From contig JAIXYI010000011.1 in the NCBI GenBank assembly GCA_027490305.1, positions 1 to 64,000 of the forward strand: DNA of 64,000 nucleotides. The letters are read 5' to 3'. The stretch comes from Flavobacteriaceae bacterium. Lineage in GTDB: Bacteria; Bacteroidota; Bacteroidia; Flavobacteriales; Flavobacteriaceae. A model generated the notes under the pieces. It was not told the DNA's origin. It worked only from the letters and a program-made list of their open reading frames with translations, and made no database searches. Every line of letters starts with the position of its first letter. The stretch's first letter is position 1. Below are positions 8,204-17,433 of this stretch, one piece after another. A program made the translations under genes and the position numbers.

Positions 8204-9561
8204 CAGTAGGCTTTTTCGTCGCCGCGCACCGCGTTGATGAAGGTCATGAATACAATCCGGATGTCGAGTAGCAACGACCAGTTCTCCATATAGAAAATGT
8301 CGTATTTGACACGGTAGATAATGTCTTTGTCGTTTTCTACTTCGCCCCGAAATCCGTTCGTCTGCGCCAGTCCGGTGATACCGGGTTTTACAAAGTGGCG
8401 CACCATGAACTTGTCGACCCGTCGTGCGTACATCTCGGTATGACTCACCATGTGCGGGCGCGGACCCACCACCGACATATCACCGATCAATACGTTGTAA
8501 AACTGGGGCAGTTCGTCGATACTGGTCTTCCGCATAAACTTGCCGACACGTGTGATGCGCGGGTCGTTTTTCGATACCTGTTCCAGATCCGCTATGGCGT
8601 TGGGTCGCATTGAGCGGAATTTAAAGCAATTGAATTCGTGGTAGTTGAGTCCGTTTCGCCTTTGTTTGAAGAACACCGGTCCTTTCGACTCAAGTTTGAT
8701 GAGCAATGCCAACAATGGCGTTAGCCATGACAGAAACAAAACGATGACTCCGGCCGAAAAGGCAATGTCGAAAACGCGTTTGATGGCCTTGTTGATGGGG
8801 TCGTCAAGCGGAATCGTACGCGGCGAGATAACCGGAATGTAATCGTAATAATCGACTTTGAAATTACGGGAGAGCAGCTCTCGGTTATCGGGCAGGAACT
8901 TCAGTATTTTGAGGTTGTTGTCGGTAAAGTCAACAAACATATTGATCTGGTGTTCGGTCAGCTCATGCAACGAGCAATAGATTTCGTCAATCTTGTTTTC
9001 CTTGACAAACTGGAAACAGGCATCAATTTTACTTTTTTTGTCGCCAGGACCTTCCAGATCAAAAGCGGCTATGAGTTTGTAGCCGTAATCGGGGTTTTCG
9101 TTGAAGAAATCCGTTAACTGCGGTACGGATTTTCCGTTCCCGGCGATGACCACCCGACGGAAGTTGCCGCCCCAGATCGAGCGGTATTTTCGAAGGAAGT
9201 AGAAGATAAATAGCTTTAGGCTGGCAATCAAGACGAGTGCCGTTCCGGTGTATCGGAGCGTTCCGTGTTCGTCGGCATTCCCGATCAGGAACCCCGAAAA
9301 GGCATAACAGAGGACGGTAAAAATGAAGAATTGCCGTAGGATCTTGCCAAAGATGGCTGATACTTTTGTATACCGATAGACCTCGTAAAATCCGGTGTTG
9401 AGCGCGATGATGACCCATGAAAGGGAAATGAACAACAGGAAATACAACGAAAAAAATACGTGGGGCAGCAACGCGTACGTCAGGAAATTGATGACGAACA
9501 GGTCGGCCGCATACGTAAACGGGCGGATGTAAACCGAATATCTTCCCGATTTCGCCTTCAT
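8203..9561 (-). CDS. Undecaprenyl-phosphate sugar-1-phosphate transferase (WcaJ-like)
   Basis: This enzyme starts repeat-unit synthesis by moving a hexose-1-phosphate from its nucleotide to undecaprenyl phosphate. The 452-residue protein has about four N-terminal helices, a nucleotide-binding-like middle domain (VVIAGNGKSVPQL) and, after another helix, the catalytic bacterial sugar-transferase domain. That domain carries KRVFDIAFSAGVIVLF, PVFFKQRRNGLNYHEF, KFRSM, RKTSIDELPQFYNVLIGDMS and VGPRPH. The layout is that of the WcaJ/WbaP polyisoprenyl-phosphate hexose-1-P transferases. Sugar specificity cannot be read. Confidence 0.92.
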   Translation of the reverse strand: MKAKSGRYSVYIRPFTYAADLFVINFLTYALLPHVFFSLYFLLFISLSWVIIALNTGFYEVYRYTKVSAIFGKILRQFFIFTVLCYAFSGFLIGNADEHGTLRYTGTALVLIASLKLFIFYFLRKYRSIWGGNFRRVVIAGNGKSVPQLTDFFNENPDYGYKLIAAFDLEGPGDKKSKIDACFQFVKENKIDEIYCSLHELTEHQINMFVDFTDNNLKILKFLPDNRELLSRNFKVDYYDYIPVISPRTIPLDDPINKAIKRVFDIAFSAGVIVLFLSWLTPLLALLIKLESKGPVFFKQRRNGLNYHEFNCFKFRSMRPNAIADLEQVSKNDPRITRVGKFMRKTSIDELPQFYNVLIGDMSVVGPRPHMVSHTEMYARRVDKFMVRHFVKPGITGLAQTNGFRGEVENDKDIIYRVKYDIFYMENWSLLLDIRIVFMTFINAVRGDEKAY

Positions 9562-10547
9562 TAGTTCACCATGTAGCGGGAGAAGTCTTTATGTTCTTCC
9601 TTGAGGAGTTCCTCTTTGGGTAGTGCCTTGAAATAGTCGTAGGTTTTCCGCATCCCCTCGGCGCGACCGACTTTTGCTTCCCATCCGAGTAGCTCGCGGG
9701 CCTTGGTGATGTCGGGTTGCCGTTGCATCGGATCGTTGACCGGCAGCGGTTTGTAGATGACTTTTTGGGTGGTACCTGTCAGTTTTATGATCTCTTCTGC
9801 AAAATCGCTGATGGTGATTTCATCCGGATTGCCGATGTTGACCGGCAACACATAATCGGAATGCAGCAGGCGGAAAATTCCTTCTACCTGGTCGTCTACG
9901 TAACAAAACGAACGTGTCTGGCTGCCATCACCGAAAACCGTCAGGTCTTCGCCGCGCAGGGCCTGTCCGATAAAGGCCGGTATCACGCGTCCGTCGTTGA
10001 GACGCATGCGGGGTCCGTAGGTATTAAATATCCGAACGATACGGGTTTCGACTCCGTGAAAGGTATGATACGCCATGGTAATCGACTCCTGGAAGCGCTT
10101 GGCTTCATCGTAGACGCCGCGAGGGCCGATGGTATTAACATTGCCGTAGTAATCTTCGGTTTGCGGATGCACCAGCGGATCGCCGTATACTTCCGAAGTA
10201 GAGGCAATGAGGATGCGTGCTTTCTTGACCCGTGCCAAGCCGAGCAGGTTGTGCGTGCCAAGCGAGCCCACTTTCAGCGTCTGGATCGGGATACGGAGGT
10301 AATCGATCGGACTGGCCGGCGACGCGAAATGCAGGATATAGTCGAGATCACCCGGTATGTGGACGAACTTCGTAATGTCGTGGTGGTAGAATTCGAAGTG
10401 CTCTTCCTTGAAGAGGTGTTCAATATTGCGGAGGTCGCCGGTAATGAGGTTATCCATTCCGATGACGTGGTATCCTTCCGCGAGGAAACGGTCGCAAAGA
10501 TGCGAGCCAAGGAAGCCCGCTGCGCCCGTGATCAGGACTCTTTTCAT
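9561..10547 (-). CDS. UDP-glucuronate decarboxylase (UDP-xylose synthase)
   Basis: A 328-residue extended short-chain dehydrogenase with the NAD-binding [16 protein letters not shown] start, the [14 protein letters not shown] block typical of UXS, the catalytic YDEAKR (YxxxK), and [21 protein letters not shown] followed by [12 protein letters not shown]. These favour conversion of UDP-glucuronate to UDP-xylose over the RmlB reaction. The supplying UDP-glucose dehydrogenase is not in the window. It sits in a tight operon, sharing one base with the initiating transferase. Confidence 0.87.
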   Translation of the reverse strand: MKRVLITGAAGFLGSHLCDRFLAEGYHVIGMDNLITGDLRNIEHLFKEEHFEFYHHDITKFVHIPGDLDYILHFASPASPIDYLRIPIQTLKVGSLGTHNLLGLARVKKARILIASTSEVYGDPLVHPQTEDYYGNVNTIGPRGVYDEAKRFQESITMAYHTFHGVETRIVRIFNTYGPRMRLNDGRVIPAFIGQALRGEDLTVFGDGSQTRSFCYVDDQVEGIFRLLHSDYVLPVNIGNPDEITISDFAEEIIKLTGTTQKVIYKPLPVNDPMQRQPDITKARELLGWEAKVGRAEGMRKTYDYFKALPKEELLKEEHKDFSRYMVN

Positions 10548-10553
10548 GCTTTT

Positions 10554-11864
10554 TTACTTTGTCTCTTCCGGCGCCGGGGGCTTTACGGCGTTAAAAAAGC
10601 AGTAGAGCGCCACGAAGAAGATGATCCCTCTTTGCCGGCAGAAAAACGATTCGGTCAAAAATAGGACTAACATCGTTATGGCGAAAACAATATGGGGGAA
10701 ATTTTTAGTAGAAAATGCCTTTCTGAGGTTCCCGGTCACCATCGCGATTACTATGAGGAATCCGAGGATGCCTAACTCAGCGAAGGTCTGTATGTATTGG
10801 TTGTGGAAGTTGTAATCGCCGTAACCCGCGTGCAGGTTGTGTTCGACTTCTTTCTCTTTGATTTTTGCCTGGGTAGCTTCAAGCCCGAAACCAGTCGCAA
10901 TGCGAGACGGTTCCTCTTCCATCATTTCTACGAAGGTGCGGGTTTGGTATACGCGCAGGGCACCTCCGGGAAAATAATGGTAATCTTCAAATCGTTCTTC
11001 GTTCCATGCCTGGCTAAGGCTGATATTAAGAATACTTTTGTCGTCACGGTTGATGGTATTGTCTACAAATGCTGTTTCGTACTCCACCAGAAACCGCTTC
11101 CTGACGTTCGGAATGAACATAATGGATCCGGCCACAAACACTAGGGCCGAGGCAGCGGTCAGCCATTTTACGCTGTTTCGTATCGATGCGAAATACAGAT
11201 AGTAACAGCATACCAGGATAAAATCGATGAAAATCACGCTTTTCGACGACAGCAACACAATCACCACCGCCAGAAATCCCATTGCGGTATTCTGGAGGCT
11301 GGTGCGGTGCGGGATAGCAAAAAAGTGAAAAAAGCCCAACGACATCAGCACGGCCACATAGATGGCATTGACATCCAGTGTTACGAGCTCGTGGTAAAAG
11401 AACACCTCAGGATTACCTGTTTCGAAAAAACGAAGGGACGCCTTCGCCACATACATGACGCCCAGCACCACCATCCCCCATGCGTAAATTTCCAGGGTGC
11501 GTTTTTGCTGCGGCGCGGTAAAATCAGGAACGAAAAGGAAGGCAAACGGTAAAAGCAGGAACAGTGCTTCTTTTCGAAGGCCGGAAAGTGTAAGCTCGAT
11601 ATCGCGGGTCCAAAAAACGGATGCCGCCATCAACACATAGAGCAAAATAGGTAATAGTAGTGCAGGCCGAAACCGTATTCCGTTCCGTTTGGCCGATACC
11701 AACGCGCTAAAAATAAAAATCCCGCTGATAATGCTGCCGATCGCATATCCCAATGGGATTGCTATGAGATAGGCGGCCAGCAGGTAAACGAAAATCTCGT
11801 TTGACGTAACGATGTTACGCGCGGTCGTGGTAAAGTTGGAAAAAAAGCTGTTCGTAGGCTTCAT
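10554..11864 (-). CDS. Wzy-like polysaccharide polymerase / O-antigen ligase family
   Basis: A 436-residue membrane protein with about eleven hydrophobic segments and one long periplasmic loop holding the motif HNLHAGYGDYNFHNQYIQTFAELGILGFL (residues about 345-373). This HNxY-type loop is the mark of the Wzy_C / WaaL superfamily, which polymerises or ligates lipid-linked glycans outside the inner membrane. Polymerase and ligase cannot be separated by eye. Its first 50 bases overlap the end of the upstream glycosyltransferase gene, an unusually long overlap that may mean a later start. Confidence 0.82.
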   Translation of the reverse strand: MKPTNSFFSNFTTTARNIVTSNEIFVYLLAAYLIAIPLGYAIGSIISGIFIFSALVSAKRNGIRFRPALLLPILLYVLMAASVFWTRDIELTLSGLRKEALFLLLPFAFLFVPDFTAPQQKRTLEIYAWGMVVLGVMYVAKASLRFFETGNPEVFFYHELVTLDVNAIYVAVLMSLGFFHFFAIPHRTSLQNTAMGFLAVVIVLLSSKSVIFIDFILVCCYYLYFASIRNSVKWLTAASALVFVAGSIMFIPNVRKRFLVEYETAFVDNTINRDDKSILNISLSQAWNEERFEDYHYFPGGALRVYQTRTFVEMMEEEPSRIATGFGLEATQAKIKEKEVEHNLHAGYGDYNFHNQYIQTFAELGILGFLIVIAMVTGNLRKAFSTKNFPHIVFAITMLVLFLTESFFCRQRGIIFFVALYCFFNAVKPPAPEETK

Positions 11865-12912
11865 TTATGCTGTTCCAGTTGAATTCTTGCACGATGGCTT
11901 CCGAATTTCGCTGAATCCGCTGCAAGTTATCACTTTTTTTTGTGTTGGTGAGAAGGGCCGCCACATCTGCCTTCTGTGAGAAATACAAGCCGCTATCCTT
12001 CAAAATAGAAGCGTTGAATTCATTTTGATGTGCCGCGATGAGCGCGCCCGAAGCCATGGCCTCAAGCAGCGACGGGTTTGTGCCACCGACACTGTGTCCG
12101 TGAAAGTACAACTTCGAGAAAAACCGCAGATTGTTGAGGTGGTTGAGATTGTAGACGCCGCCTATAAAGCGAATTTGGGGATAACCGCCAAACTTGTTCT
12201 TCAGATACGTGCCGAACTTGGTTTCGTGTTTTCCGATGACGAGAAAGGGTGTTGGGTCTTGGGCCTCTACGACACCGTCGAGGATCATCTCGATATTGTT
12301 TTCCGGTTCCAGTCGCGCAATCAACATGTTGTATGCTTCTTTTACCACGTCGTATTCGGCTAATATGCTTTCGTCGGGAGTTGTGAAAAGGTGGGCACCA
12401 TACGCAATATAGGTGGAGGTGGCGCCATAGACGTCCTGAAGATGGCGTTGTATACCGAGGGAATCGGCCACCAGTGCGTCACTGCTTTTTACGGCGAGTT
12501 TTTCGGCCCATTTGAGCATTCGTTGCACCGGTCGTGAGAATTTCGTTCTCTTCCATTCGAGACCATCCATATTTGTAATGACGACCGGTTTCTTGGGTAA
12601 TAGCCGGTACCATACTGAACTGCTGGTGTAGCCCAATTGCAGGATGATGTCGAAATTCCGTTTGCGGGAATCGAGAATGCAGTTTAAGTCGTATAAAAAC
12701 TGTCCTGCCGTTCCGATCCGGTCTTCTGGATCTGTGCAATGGATGAGGTGGACACCGTGAAAGTGGCTTTCTTTATACGGATGGTTCGCCGAACAATAGG
12801 TGTACACTTCATGCCCGCGGGATGCGAGGAATACCGAGAAAAACTCCGCGAATTGCTCAAAACCGCCGTAGTGATTTGGAATTCCGCGCGTGCCAAGGAT
12901 CGCTATTTTCAT
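11815..12912 (-). CDS. Glycosyltransferase, DUF1972 / GT4 (rhamnosyltransferase-like)
   Basis: A 365-residue GT-B enzyme. The N-terminal DUF1972 domain starts MKIAILGTRGIPNHYGGFEQ, the family hallmark, and the C-terminal GT4-type half has LIARLEPENNIEMIL, then HGHSVGGTNPSLLEAMASG. Related enzymes transfer rhamnose or similar 6-deoxy sugars in O-antigen and capsule synthesis, which suits the rml genes in this locus, but the sugar is inferred. The start at 12912 is chosen by family; the frame is open 87 bases further upstream. It is the first gene of the leftward operon. Confidence 0.85.
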   Translation of the reverse strand: MKIAILGTRGIPNHYGGFEQFAEFFSVFLASRGHEVYTYCSANHPYKESHFHGVHLIHCTDPEDRIGTAGQFLYDLNCILDSRKRNFDIILQLGYTSSSVWYRLLPKKPVVITNMDGLEWKRTKFSRPVQRMLKWAEKLAVKSSDALVADSLGIQRHLQDVYGATSTYIAYGAHLFTTPDESILAEYDVVKEAYNMLIARLEPENNIEMILDGVVEAQDPTPFLVIGKHETKFGTYLKNKFGGYPQIRFIGGVYNLNHLNNLRFFSKLYFHGHSVGGTNPSLLEAMASGALIAAHQNEFNASILKDSGLYFSQKADVAALLTNTKKSDNLQRIQRNSEAIVQEFNWNSINEAYEQLFFQLYHDRA

Positions 12913-13048
12913 GGAAAAAATCTCAGGGTCGACAAAAATAGGCAATTCCAACCGGACAAGCCCTACTGGACTACGGTGTGTTAACATGATTTTTGTCATC
13001 CTTTTTTCGTCACGAAATTGCTAATATTGCAATTCATATTACCTTCCT

Positions 13049-13825
13049 ATGATTCGTTTCGACTTCCTTGAGCAAAATCTTGAATCACTACGTATACAAT
13101 ACCTGGCGGCCAAGCCCTTTCCGCATTTGATCATCGATGATTTCTGCGAGACCGATAAGCTGGAGCGCGCGTATGCGAGCATTCCGGAACTCAGCAATAA
13201 AAGCCGGGATTATGCCTTTGCCAACAACAAGTTTGAGAAATCGAATTATAAGGAATTAGGGCCTGAGTTGGCGGAGCTGCATGCCGACCTTCTATCGGAG
13301 CGGTTCAACAACATCCTCTCGTTCATAACGGCCAAAACGGTTTTCGTCGACCCGAAGAACCACGGTGGCGGTCTGCATCAGGGAAAGAAGAACAGTTTCC
13401 TTGACATGCACCTTGATTTTAACTACCACCCCATTAACAAAAACTGGTATCGGGAGTTGAACCTGCTGTTGTATCTCAATAAAGACTGGAAAAAAGAGTA
13501 TGGTGGTGAGCTTAAGATCCGGGACCTTCGGACGGACGATGAAGCAGAACTAGACGTACCCTTCAACCGCCTGATTATACAGCAATGTGCGCCCTACACA
13601 CTTCACGGCTACGACATGACGCGCTTTCCTGAGGGTCGTTATCGCACTTCAATCGCTACTTATGCCTACCAGGTGCACCAACGCCTCATCGAAAAACCGC
13701 GAACCACTGACTGGTTCCCGGCGGAAGACGCATCCTTCATGAAGAAACAATTGGCGAAGAATTACAACACTTTAGTTCAGGCCAAAAACAAACTTTTCGG
13801 AAGCGGTACGGCCAAGAACCAATAG
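13049..13825 (+). CDS. 2-oxoglutarate/Fe(II)-dependent oxygenase (prolyl-4-hydroxylase-like)
   Basis: A 258-residue protein with the double-stranded beta-helix iron site visible: His121 and Asp123 in DMHLDFNYH, His186 in LHGYD, and the 2-oxoglutarate-binding RxS as Arg199-Thr-Ser201. It resembles the 2OG-FeII_Oxy_3 family. The natural substrate is unknown. Being the first gene of a two-gene unit with a glycosyltransferase inside a polysaccharide locus, it may hydroxylate a sugar or lipid-linked intermediate; this is inference. It is divergent from the DUF1972 transferase. Confidence 0.8.
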   Translation: MIRFDFLEQNLESLRIQYLAAKPFPHLIIDDFCETDKLERAYASIPELSNKSRDYAFANNKFEKSNYKELGPELAELHADLLSERFNNILSFITAKTVFVDPKNHGGGLHQGKKNSFLDMHLDFNYHPINKNWYRELNLLLYLNKDWKKEYGGELKIRDLRTDDEAELDVPFNRLIIQQCAPYTLHGYDMTRFPEGRYRTSIATYAYQVHQRLIEKPRTTDWFPAEDASFMKKQLAKNYNTLVQAKNKLFGSGTAKNQ

Positions 13826-13830
13826 CGCCT

Positions 13831-14994
13831 ATGAAACGCGTTTTGGTCATCAACCAATCCTCAGAACTCTATGGCGCCGACAAGGCCCTGCTTGAGTTAT
13901 TGGATCATTTCCCTGAAGGATATGTGCCCGTCGTCGTGCTTGAGCACGAAGGGCCTCTCAAAGACATCCTTGAAGAGCGGGGTATATCGGTTATAAAGAG
14001 CCCGGTAATTAAAATATCCCGTGCGCTCTTTTCGTTCCGCGGACTTCTGAAAATCCCGGTAGAATTCATCCGTTCGCAGTATATACTGTGGCGTGCCACA
14101 CGCGATCTTCCTGTTTCACTTGTTCATTCAAACGCAATTTCCGTTTTTGCGGGCGCTTTCCATTGTTTTTTGTTTCGCCGCAAGCATGTTTGGCATGTTC
14201 ATGAGATAATTGAGCATCCGAAGTTTCTGGCGGCATTGTATCCGCGCCTGGTTTACTTTTTTTCCGACAGGATCGTTTACAATTCGAATGCCTCCTACGA
14301 GAACTTCCGCGTGCGGTATCCAAAAGTGGAAAAAAAATCGCTTGTGGTGCCAAATGGCCAACGCAGGGCCGTTCCGTTTTTGTCGGAGGCCGGCCGAACC
14401 GAAATTCGAAGCCGCCTGTTTGGCGTATCAGACGAGAGCCCTGTTATTGCCCTGATTGGCCGCATTAGTCGCTGGAAGGGACAATTGCTTTTGCTTGAGA
14501 GTTTTATAAAGCTTCACACTGCGTTCCCTAAAAGCCGCCTTGTATACGTAGGCTCTACTCCTCCGGGGCAACCGCATTTTCTGGAGACATTAGAAAATGC
14601 CATCGGAGCTTCGGGTCTTCCCCATGTGATTTCCATTGTCGATTTTCAGGAAGATATCTGGCCTGTTTACGATGCGGTCGATATTTGTGTGGTTCCGTCT
14701 ACTGAACCAGAGCCATTTGGCCTGGTGGCAACGGAAGCGATGTTGTCATCCAAACCGGTTGTTGCGGCCAATCACGGCGGACTGACAGAAATTGTTGAAG
14801 ACGGTGTCACGGGCTTTCTCTTCACGCCGAATGACAAAGACGACCTGGCATCGAAATTATCCATCTTGCTCGCAGATGCGTCGAAAATGGTGTCGTTTGG
14901 ACAAGCGGGTAAACGTCGCGCTGAGGCTGTTTTCTCGGCAGAGCGATATGCGGCGTCCATCGGACATGTCTATGACGCGCTAACCGAAGACTGA
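13831..14994 (+). CDS. Glycosyltransferase family 4
   Basis: A 387-residue GT-B enzyme. The N-terminus MKRVLVINQSSELYGADKALLELL has the acceptor-domain pattern, and the C-terminal donor domain has LIGRISRWKGQLLLLESF (about residue 207) and the EPEPFGLVATEAMLSSKPVVA nucleotide-sugar site (about residues 290-311). It starts 5 bases after the 2OG oxygenase and is probably cotranscribed. The 3' end overlaps the convergent Wzy-like gene by 25 bases. Confidence 0.88.
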   Translation: MKRVLVINQSSELYGADKALLELLDHFPEGYVPVVVLEHEGPLKDILEERGISVIKSPVIKISRALFSFRGLLKIPVEFIRSQYILWRATRDLPVSLVHSNAISVFAGAFHCFLFRRKHVWHVHEIIEHPKFLAALYPRLVYFFSDRIVYNSNASYENFRVRYPKVEKKSLVVPNGQRRAVPFLSEAGRTEIRSRLFGVSDESPVIALIGRISRWKGQLLLLESFIKLHTAFPKSRLVYVGSTPPGQPHFLETLENAIGASGLPHVISIVDFQEDIWPVYDAVDICVVPSTEPEPFGLVATEAMLSSKPVVAANHGGLTEIVEDGVTGFLFTPNDKDDLASKLSILLADASKMVSFGQAGKRRAEAVFSAERYAASIGHVYDALTED

Positions 14995-16235
14995 CCCTGC
15001 GGCACGCGCAATTTCCACTCCACAGCAAGAAGACCTCCGAGGAAAAGCATGATACAGTCTTTGGGAATATAAACGCCTGTAATAATCAGCGACGTAAAAA
15101 AGTAAAAAAGCCCGACGGAAGAAAGTAACTTCAACACAAACGCGTGTCGCTGATCAAGAGGCGGGCGATAGAGATAGCGATAGAGCCTTACCAGGAAAAA
15201 AAGCAACACACACAATCCGATCAGTCCGGTTTTGTAGAACACGAATACATATCCGTTATGCATAATGGATATATAACGCATTCCATGTCCGTCAGGACCG
15301 TCCAACGGGGCGCGGAATTTAAGGTTGATCAGCGACCCGTGGCCTGTGCCAACCACCCAGCTTTGGGGTTGGTCACGCATGAGGTCAAATGCGCGCTTGG
15401 CCTCATACGCCCGCCAATGATCCCATAACTCCCGGTGATTGTCGCGGTCGACTTTTGCATTGAAGACTTCGCTGGGGGCGTTCTTGATTTTATAGAGAAA
15501 CGCTTCGATGCCTTTTGAATTACGGGCAGGCTTGCTGAAACTCAGGTATACAAACAAACCTCCGACCACTATTCCGACAAGCACGAGGGCCTTTAATGCC
15601 GTTTTATTAAGGCGGGAATAGCCGAGTGCCGACACCGTGAGCAGAATGGCAACGACGAACATCGACCGTGAAAAGTATAGTGCGGAGGAAAGCCCTAACA
15701 AGGCGAGAAACAAGAACCGCTTCCGGGGTCCGAACAGCGGGAATTCTTTACGCCCGAACCACAGTATCACCATGGCGAACAATTCGATGAAATTATCGAG
15801 AAATCCCTCCCGTACATCCTCAATCGACGAATGGATCCCGACCACGAAGAACACGTTAAAAATGTGAATGGCTGCGGCCAGCAGCGCTACTGTCACGATA
15901 ATTTTGAAAAACGCGCGGTAATCGGGTAAACTTCGGGTGATGAAGTATCCAATAGACAGGGCCAGTAAGGGCTTACAAAAGTGCAGGATGTCTTTTACGA
16001 CCTCTTTTAGTGGATACCCCTGGAACAATAGCCCTATAAAACCCAGCAAAAACAACACAACCAATGGCGTTGCCTGCGATAAGACAGAGGGCGGCATCTT
16101 AATGCGCTTCAAAGACAGAATTATGATAGTCAACACTACCAACTGCAACAACACGTTGAAGTGGAAGGAAAAATACATCTCACTAAGTAAGACCAGCGAA
16201 AAAAGGACCGGGAAAAAACGGTTGGTACGCTCCAT
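14970..16235 (-). CDS. Second Wzy-like polymerase / O-antigen ligase family protein
   Basis: A 421-residue membrane protein with ten to twelve hydrophobic segments and a periplasmic loop ending GHGMRYISIMHNGYVFVFYKTGLIGL, the HNxY-type Wzy_C signature. It stands alone on the minus strand between two rightward gene groups. With the gene at 10554-11864 the locus has two such proteins; one may be the polymerase and the other a ligase, or they may serve different glycans. The start was set at 16235 (MERTNRFFPV) rather than the open frame beginning 45 bases upstream. Confidence 0.8.
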   Translation of the reverse strand: MERTNRFFPVLFSLVLLSEMYFSFHFNVLLQLVVLTIIILSLKRIKMPPSVLSQATPLVVLFLLGFIGLLFQGYPLKEVVKDILHFCKPLLALSIGYFITRSLPDYRAFFKIIVTVALLAAAIHIFNVFFVVGIHSSIEDVREGFLDNFIELFAMVILWFGRKEFPLFGPRKRFLFLALLGLSSALYFSRSMFVVAILLTVSALGYSRLNKTALKALVLVGIVVGGLFVYLSFSKPARNSKGIEAFLYKIKNAPSEVFNAKVDRDNHRELWDHWRAYEAKRAFDLMRDQPQSWVVGTGHGSLINLKFRAPLDGPDGHGMRYISIMHNGYVFVFYKTGLIGLCVLLFFLVRLYRYLYRPPLDQRHAFVLKLLSSVGLFYFFTSLIITGVYIPKDCIMLFLGGLLAVEWKLRVPQGQSSVSAS

Positions 16236-16347
16236 GCAAAGGGTTGATTGAACAAAAATAACGGAAATACGCTGCACCAAAGGGCGCCCTGTAAAAAAAG
16301 ACGTTCGTTGGTGTGTGTTTAGTATATTTGCTCCTTACTTTATTTAC

Positions 16348-17433
16348 ATGAAAAAAGCGCTTATCACAGGCATTAACGGTCAGGATGGTTCTTACCTGGC
16401 CGAACTCCTGTTGGAGAAAGGCTATGAGGTGCACGGGATCATTCGTCGGAGTTCCACTTTTAATACCGAGCGGATCGAGCACCTGTATATAGACTCCCTT
16501 CTAAAAGATTTACATCAAAAGAAACGGATTTCGCTTCATTACGGTGATATGACGGATTCAACGAACCTGATCCGGCTTGTCCAACAGCTAAAACCCGACG
16601 AAATCTATAACCTGGCGGCCCAATCGCACGTGAAGGTTTCCTTTGAACTTCCGGAATATACAGCGGAGACAGACGGCATCGGTACGCTTCGTTTGCTGGA
16701 GGCCGTCCGGATTTGCGGACTTACGGAAACCACGCGTATTTACCAGGCTTCTACATCTGAATTATACGGAAAAGTGCAGGAGGTTCCGCAAAAAGAAACC
16801 ACGCCTTTTTACCCTCGATCTCCTTATGGCGTAGCGAAGATATATGCCTACTGGATCACCAAAAACTATCGGGAGTCGTACGGCATGTTTGCGGTAAACG
16901 GCATCCTTTTCAATCACGAATCCGAACGTCGGGGTGAAACGTTTGTCACACGTAAAATTACGTTGTCGGCATCACGTATCGCACATGGCATACAGGAGAA
17001 ATTATATCTCGGAAATCTCGATGCAAAACGCGATTGGGGGTATGCAAAGGATTACGTAGAATGTATGTGGCTGATGTTGCAGCAGGATACGCCGGAAGAT
17101 TATGTCATTGCAACGGGCGTTCAGCATTCGGTGCGCACCTTCTGCGAGCTCGCCTTTCGCCACGCCGGTATCGAACTTGAGTGGACGGGTGCGGGCGAGT
17201 CGGAAAAAGGCGTATGCCGCAAAACCGGACGGGTGTTGATTGAAGTAGACCCGAACTACTACCGCCCGGCGGAGGTCGAGAGCCTCCTGGGCGACCCCAC
17301 AAAGGCGCGAACGCAACTCGGTTGGGACCCCGGACGGACCTCACTTGAGCAACTCGTCGCCATTATGATGAAACACGATTTGGCCTATGTCAAGCGTTTC
17401 GCCGACCGCGAATCATTAAAGCTTTTCGAATAA
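16348..17433 (+). CDS. gmd: GDP-mannose 4,6-dehydratase
   Basis: This enzyme converts GDP-D-mannose to GDP-4-keto-6-deoxy-D-mannose, the entry compound for GDP-fucose, colitose and perosamine. The 361-residue sequence has [28 protein letters not shown] at its N-terminus, [15 protein letters not shown], the catalytic [10 protein letters not shown] (YxxxK), and the conserved [17 protein letters not shown] block. A TATATTTG element at 16323-16330 precedes the ATG. The stop overlaps the next start by one base, and the product is the substrate of the next two genes. Confidence 0.95.
   Translation: MKKALITGINGQDGSYLAELLLEKGYEVHGIIRRSSTFNTERIEHLYIDSLLKDLHQKKRISLHYGDMTDSTNLIRLVQQLKPDEIYNLAAQSHVKVSFELPEYTAETDGIGTLRLLEAVRICGLTETTRIYQASTSELYGKVQEVPQKETTPFYPRSPYGVAKIYAYWITKNYRESYGMFAVNGILFNHESERRGETFVTRKITLSASRIAHGIQEKLYLGNLDAKRDWGYAKDYVECMWLMLQQDTPEDYVIATGVQHSVRTFCELAFRHAGIELEWTGAGESEKGVCRKTGRVLIEVDPNYYRPAEVESLLGDPTKARTQLGWDPGRTSLEQLVAIMMKHDLAYVKRFADRESLKLFE

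Noticed and set aside
9561..10547. RmlB (dTDP-glucose 4,6-dehydratase) reading of the SDR gene
   Set aside because: The [14 protein letters not shown] and [15 protein letters not shown] blocks are UDP-xylose synthase signatures and the protein lacks RmlB-specific blocks.
9717..10664. 315-codon plus-strand frame opposite the UXS gene
   Set aside because: Antisense to a well-supported SDR gene with conserved motifs; no family features of its own.
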